Origin: an uncultured Nitrospira sp. | Lineage (GTDB): Bacteria > Nitrospirota > Nitrospiria > Nitrospirales > Nitrospiraceae | Direction of reading: 5' to 3' | Assembly: GCA_946479785.1 (NCBI GenBank) | Contig: CAMLHQ010000001.1 | Coordinates: 21,351-85,350, forward strand | Length of the DNA: 64,000 bases | Shown here: positions 59,783 to 64,000 of the stretch, one piece after another | Layout of the letters: each line of letters begins with the position of its first letter | Numbering within the stretch: the first letter of the stretch is position 1 | Position numbers and translations under genes: made by a program | The notes under the pieces: generated by a model | What the model was told of the DNA's origin: nothing | Seen by the model: only the letters and a program-made list of their open reading frames with translations | The model's database searches: none

Positions 59783-61591
59783 ATGCCTACGGGAACTCCA
59801 GCTCTCGAATCCAAACTCGCGCACCTGCCGGACCAGCCCGGCGTCTATCTGTTCAAGGATAAGGCTGGCGATGTCTTGTATATCGGAAAGGCGGCAGTAT
59901 TGGCCGACCGTGTGCGTTCCTATTTCCTGAAGAGCGCCGATCACTCCCCGAAAACATCGCTGTTGGTAAGCCAGATCGCAGACCTTGAGACGATGGTGAC
60001 TCGATCTGAGCTGGAAGCGCTGATTCTTGAAAGCAATCTCGTCAAACGTCACAAGCCTCGCTTCAATGTCGTGCTCCGAGACGACAAGCAGTACCCCTAT
60101 CTTCGCCTGCCGGTCAAAGAGAACTTTCCCCGGCTCTCGATCGTCCGCCGCGTAAAAAAAGACGGCGCGCTCTATTACGGTCCCTACACGCCGGCCGGCG
60201 CGCTCCGAGAAACGCTCAAAGTCATTAAAAGAGTATTTCCGCTCGCCACGTGCACCATCGACATCAACGGGAAAGCCGAGCGGCCTTGCATTGAATTCGA
60301 GATCAAGCGCTGCATGGCGCCCTGCACAGGGAATCAATCTCAAGAGGACTATCACCAGATCGTTCGGCAGGTACGCCAATTCCTGGAAGGACACGACAGG
60401 GAACTGCTGGACGAACTTCGCGCTAGAATGGAAGCCGCCGCCGAACACGAGGAGTTCGAAGAAGCGGCCAGATTGCGTGATCGCATTTTTAAGATCGAAC
60501 GCACGCTCGAACGACAGCGCATCACCCAGACCGCCTCCGTCGATCAGGACGTGATCGGCATCGCCCGTCAGGGATCGGCCGTCGATCTGCAACTGCTCTT
60601 CGTGCGAGGTGGGCTGTTGATCGGCCGCAAGGATTTCTTCTGGCCGCAATCGGCAGACGCTACAGACGAGGAACTCGTCCGCTCCGCCGTTGAACAGTTC
60701 TACAACAAGGAGGGCCAGCCTCCGCGCGAGTTGCTGATCCCCGTCGATATTCCGGACGCCGATCTCCTCGCCCGCTGGCTGTCAGGAAAACGGGGCGAAC
60801 CCGTGCGCGTCCTGGCTCCGGAGCGCGGCACGAAACACCAGCTCTTGTTGCTGGCGGAAGAAAATGCCGCGGCGGCGTTAGACGACCATGTGCGCAACGA
60901 GGAGCTCGATCGTCAAGCCAGTGAGGACCTACAACGCCTGCTGCGTTTGAACATCGCGCCCCGGCGTATCGAAGGGTTCGATATTTCAAATACGATGGGC
61001 GATCAGTCGGTGGCGTCCATGGTCGTGTGGGAAGACGGCCGGATGAACAAATCCGACTATCGCCGGTTCAAGATTAACACCGTAAAAGGCGCCAATGACT
61101 TTGCCAGCATTCACGAGGTGGTCACCAGAAGATACGGCGCCATGGAAGATCTCGCCCGTCCGGACCTTGTGCTCATCGACGGTGGCCTCGGACAGCTCGC
61201 CTCCGCCATTGCGGCACTCAAACAGGTGGGACAGTCCGACCTCGCGATTATTGGATTGGCCAAGGCCAAAGGCGAGAAAAATGAACGGATCTTCTTACCG
61301 GGCCGCAAAAATCCGATCGTCCTGCGCGCGAACGCACCGGCGACCCATCTCCTGCAACGGATTCGTGACGAGGCGCACCGCTTTGCCATTACCTTTCATC
61401 GAAAACTGCGCGGCAAGACGCTGGTCTCGTCGCAACTGGATCAGATTATCGGAGTCGGCTCAATCACCCGGACCAAACTCCTGAAACAATTCGGCAGCCT
61501 GGCGAATCTCACGCAAGCCAGCGAAGAAGCCCTTCGTGAAGCGGGACTGAGCGAGACCATCGTGAAGCAGCTCCGCCGGGAGTTGGCATAA
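59783..61591 (+). CDS. uvrC: excinuclease ABC subunit C
   Basis: 602 residues: GIY-YIG nuclease domain (about 10-95, DQPGVYLFKDKAGDVLYIGK), UVR motif for UvrB contact (about 207-242, EFEEAARLRDRIF), RNase H-like endonuclease domain (GFDISNTMGDQSVASMVVWE, DLVLIDGGLGQL) and C-terminal helix-hairpin-helix motifs. Makes both incisions in nucleotide excision repair. TAGAAT lies six bases before the ATG with no ribosome site. Confidence 0.96.
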   Translation: MPTGTPALESKLAHLPDQPGVYLFKDKAGDVLYIGKAAVLADRVRSYFLKSADHSPKTSLLVSQIADLETMVTRSELEALILESNLVKRHKPRFNVVLRDDKQYPYLRLPVKENFPRLSIVRRVKKDGALYYGPYTPAGALRETLKVIKRVFPLATCTIDINGKAERPCIEFEIKRCMAPCTGNQSQEDYHQIVRQVRQFLEGHDRELLDELRARMEAAAEHEEFEEAARLRDRIFKIERTLERQRITQTASVDQDVIGIARQGSAVDLQLLFVRGGLLIGRKDFFWPQSADATDEELVRSAVEQFYNKEGQPPRELLIPVDIPDADLLARWLSGKRGEPVRVLAPERGTKHQLLLLAEENAAAALDDHVRNEELDRQASEDLQRLLRLNIAPRRIEGFDISNTMGDQSVASMVVWEDGRMNKSDYRRFKINTVKGANDFASIHEVVTRRYGAMEDLARPDLVLIDGGLGQLASAIAALKQVGQSDLAIIGLAKAKGEKNERIFLPGRKNPIVLRANAPATHLLQRIRDEAHRFAITFHRKLRGKTLVSSQLDQIIGVGSITRTKLLKQFGSLANLTQASEEALREAGLSETIVKQLRRELA

Positions 61592-61647
61592 CCCGCCTCA
61601 AACTGTGTCCGGCTTCATGCCTTTGTAAAGTCCCGATAGCCATTTTA

Positions 61648-61658
61648 CCCCTGAGGGG
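61648..61658. promoter_or_regulatory. palindrome CCCCTGAGGGG upstream of the PAS kinase
   Basis: Perfect 5-1-5 palindrome in the context TTTACCCCTGAGGGGACTA. The half-site TACCCCT resembles the NarL-type heptamer, and the gene downstream is a NarL-type kinase, so autoregulation by its response regulator is possible. Position and sequence are seen; binding is inference. Confidence 0.35.
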
Positions 61659-61727
61659 ACTAGCATTTCCGGGAGCAATGGCCCTATGCTATGCACCGGT
61701 CTTGATGGCGATCTTCCGGTTAGGGCT

Positions 61728-61749
61728 CCCTGTTCCGTGACGAACAGGG
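61728..61749 (+). promoter_or_regulatory. hairpin covering the ribosome site of the PAS kinase gene
   Basis: CCCTGTTC (61728-61735), 6-base loop, GAACAGGG (61742-61749): a perfect 8-bp stem whose second arm is the AGGG ribosome site just before the ATG at 61754. In mRNA it could limit initiation at that ATG and favour the in-frame ATG at 61781. Confidence 0.4.
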
Positions 61750-61753
61750 CCGC

Positions 61754-64000
61754 ATGAACGGACCTCTTGAGGCATGCGCGATGGCTAACACCCCTGATGC
61801 TCCCTCTTCCGCCTCCGTCGAGCTCGAACGAGCCGAAGCTCGGACAACCGAATCGTCCGATGCGCAGGCACGAGCCGAGGTGCTTCGAGAAACCCTCGCG
61901 AACAGGAGCGACCGGCATCATGATCTCGTCGGTTTGGAGCGAGAGATTCGCCGCCGACAGGAAATCGAATCCACGCTGCGGGACAGCGAAGCGCGCTACC
62001 GACTGCTCTATGACAACAACCCTTCGATGTACTTCACTCTCTCGCCGGAGGGGACCGTCGTCTCCGTCAATCAATTCGGCGCCACACAGTTGGGTTTCCA
62101 GCCGACTGAATTGATCGGTCAGTCGGTCCTCAAGGTCTTCAGGCCCGAGGAGCATCAGGCTGTCCTCGGACAGTTGGTCGTCTGTGCCGCCAGCCCATTG
62201 AAGGTATTTCAATGGGAGATCCAGAAAGTACGGAAAGACGGCACTTCGCTCTGGGTGAAAGAGCGCGCGCAGGCCATCACGGATGAGGCTGGCCAGATCC
62301 TCGTCCTCGTCGTCTGTGAAGATATTACCGAACGCCGTCTCACGGAAGACTGCATGCGTGAAAGCGAAGAGCGATGGAGAGCGCTCTTCGAACATGCGGG
62401 AGTGGGCATCGCTCAACTGGGCTTGGACGGGCAATTCCTCCGCGTGAATCCCCGGCTCTGCGAAACGCTGGGTTATTCGTCGAAAACGTTATTGCAGCGG
62501 ACATTTCAGGAGTTCACTCATCCCGACGACCTGGAGTTGAATCTTCACTTCCTCAACGAACTCGTGGCGGGAAAGCGCCCGTCGTTCTTGGTAGAGAAAC
62601 GGTATCGGCGCAGCGACGATGTCTGGGTATGGGTCGACGTCACGGTATCGCTCGTCCGCAATGCTTCCAGTGTCCCAGTCTACTTCATCGCCGTCGTTCA
62701 AAATATCGACGATCGGAAACGGGCCGAAGAGGCGCTGCAGGAGAGTGAAATGCGTTTCCGACAAATCGCGGAGACCATTGAAGAAGTCGTCTGGTCTGCT
62801 GATCCTGCGATCGGCAAGACGCTGTACATCAGCCCGGCTTATGAGCGTGTGTGGGGACGAACATGCGCCAGTCTCTATGAAGATCCAAAGTCTTTTATCG
62901 ATTCCATTCATCCTGATGACCGCGCGCGCGTCTTAGCCGGCCTCACTGAACACCGGGATGGCCTTCCGTTTGCTCAAGAGTACCGGATCGTAAGGCCGGA
63001 TGGCACGGTCCGGTGGATATGGGACCGAGGATTTCCCGTGCGTGATCCTGGGACTGGAGATCTGACTCACTACGTAGGCGTCGCACTGGATATCACTGAT
63101 CGTAAACAGGCGGAAGAGGCCCTTAGCGCCAGCGAAGAACGGTTCAGTAAAGCGTTCCGGTCAAGCCCTTATCCGATCGGGATCACCGATCTTGAAACTG
63201 GAACCTGCGTGGATATCAACGATGCGGCCTTGACCGTGTTCGGATTTACACGCGAAGAGGTACTCGGACAGAGCACGTTTACGTTAGGTATCTGGCCTGA
63301 ACCGGAAGCACGACAACAGTTCATTGAACGTGTCAAGGATACAGGAGCCGTCAGAAACGTCGAGGTACCGCTCAAGTCGAAACGAGGGGATGTACGACGA
63401 TTCCTGGGCTCATCCGAAGTGATCGTCTTGAACGGCAGACAATGTTTGGTGACCATCGGAACAGATATTACGGAACAAAAACGCGCGGAGGAAGCGTTGC
63501 GACGGAGCGAGCAAGCCGTCCGCCAGGCGTTCGAAGAACGGGAGCGTCTGAGCCAGGACCTTCACGACAACCTGCTGCAGTCTCTGTACGCCATCGGCAT
63601 GGGGCTGGAACTGACCAAACAACGGATTCAACAAATTTCCCACACGAACGCGAAGCGGCTCGAAGATTCCGTCAACCAATTGAACAGCGTCATTCGCGAG
63701 GTGCGCAGCTTCATCCCTCGCATGCAACCTCTCATGACCCAGGACATGACGCTCGCCGATGCGCTTCGAGCGCTCACCGAGTCCTTCGTATCGACGGGAG
63801 CCGGTGAGATCGCGTTGAACATCGATGACGATGCAGCCATACGGCTGTCTCCCGAGCAGAGTACTCACGTGCTCGCGATCGCCAAGGAGGCGCTCAGCAA
63901 CAGCATTCGACATACCAAAGCTGCCAAGCGCACCGTGAGGCTCCGTCGACAGCGCACGACGATTCGCTTGGAGATCGCCGATAACGGTCGAGGTTTTTCT
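61754..64000 (+). CDS. multi-PAS NarL-type sensor histidine kinase, cut by the window end
   Basis: At least 749 residues, open at the 3' end. After a charged coiled N-terminal part there are four PAS domains, beginning SEARYRLLYDN, SEERWRALFEH, SEMRFRQIAET and SEERFSKAFRS, each ending in DIT/NID + KRAEE/KQAEE linkers. The kinase core is of the NarX/DegS type (HisKA_3): H box RLSQDLHDNLLQSLY, then HATPase_c with EALSNSIRHT and DNGRGF near the end of the window. No transmembrane segment is seen, so it is a cytosolic sensor; PAS ligands unknown. ATG 61754 or 61781 could be the start. A NarL-type regulator gene is expected just downstream. Confidence 0.9.
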   Translation, partial: MNGPLEACAMANTPDAPSSASVELERAEARTTESSDAQARAEVLRETLANRSDRHHDLVGLEREIRRRQEIESTLRDSEARYRLLYDNNPSMYFTLSPEGTVVSVNQFGATQLGFQPTELIGQSVLKVFRPEEHQAVLGQLVVCAASPLKVFQWEIQKVRKDGTSLWVKERAQAITDEAGQILVLVVCEDITERRLTEDCMRESEERWRALFEHAGVGIAQLGLDGQFLRVNPRLCETLGYSSKTLLQRTFQEFTHPDDLELNLHFLNELVAGKRPSFLVEKRYRRSDDVWVWVDVTVSLVRNASSVPVYFIAVVQNIDDRKRAEEALQESEMRFRQIAETIEEVVWSADPAIGKTLYISPAYERVWGRTCASLYEDPKSFIDSIHPDDRARVLAGLTEHRDGLPFAQEYRIVRPDGTVRWIWDRGFPVRDPGTGDLTHYVGVALDITDRKQAEEALSASEERFSKAFRSSPYPIGITDLETGTCVDINDAALTVFGFTREEVLGQSTFTLGIWPEPEARQQFIERVKDTGAVRNVEVPLKSKRGDVRRFLGSSEVIVLNGRQCLVTIGTDITEQKRAEEALRRSEQAVRQAFEERERLSQDLHDNLLQSLYAIGMGLELTKQRIQQISHTNAKRLEDSVNQLNSVIREVRSFIPRMQPLMTQDMTLADALRALTESFVSTGAGEIALNIDDDAAIRLSPEQSTHVLAIAKEALSNSIRHTKAAKRTVRLRRQRTTIRLEIADNGRGFS

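Noticed and set aside
1..64000. tRNA or rRNA genes
   Set aside because: No cloverleaf-like sequence with conserved TTCGAATC-type arm or 16S/23S segments was seen in the short intergenic spaces; a covariance scan would be needed to be certain.

Overview
The window looks like a chromosomal segment of a Nitrospira-like bacterium (Nitrospirota). This is inference from the gene set: a 13-subunit-type complex I operon with fused nuoCD, hopanoid and isoprenoid genes, many small periplasmic and metal-handling proteins, GC-rich coding and the general look of the proteins. I see no rRNA, tRNA, insertion sequence, prophage, integrase or CRISPR array. No stretch over about 300 bases is without a gene.

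Layout. 1-6550: three tandem PilZ-domain genes, then a TetR-controlled RND efflux operon with a 16-bp perfect palindrome at its promoter. 6570-15870: mostly minus-strand housekeeping and hypothetical genes (SCP2, an AdoMet decarboxylase-like protein, DUF1499/FKBP/DUF2914 operon, lipoprotein, CxxC proteins, a membrane-anchored PHD-like zinc finger) plus a plus-strand patatin-like lipoprotein. 15930-19480: ispA, hpnA, a cytochrome c and small envelope proteins. 19550-22030: a GAF-containing kinase that lacks its phospho-acceptor histidine, and a small exported protein with its own promoter and terminator. 22185-25277: mpg, and a nikR-TonB receptor pair probably for nickel. 25385-34173: envelope metal and redox genes (HtrA protease, copper-type P-ATPase with two YHS domains, DsbA, Slp, TPR, TlpA, outer-membrane channel). 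34337-53429: secA, midA and the complete nuoA-N operon. 53493-64000: BrkB, an ECF-like membrane protein, an S2P protease, NodB deacetylase, GNAT, glyoxalase, a DapF homologue without catalytic cysteines, uvrC, and a multi-PAS NarL-type kinase that runs off the window.

The most unusual non-coding signal is a set of about ten palindromic elements of 80-160 bp. The well-preserved ones start exactly at, or within a few bases of, the stop codon of an upstream gene and keep the same orientation to it. Their outer arms differ between copies, yet each left arm is complementary to its own right arm, which points to selection on a folded 3' RNA structure rather than to recent transposition. Two smaller related palindromes lie between nuo genes. 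Several genes also have a -10-like hexamer only 5-12 bases before an ATG without a Shine-Dalgarno sequence, suggesting leaderless mRNAs.
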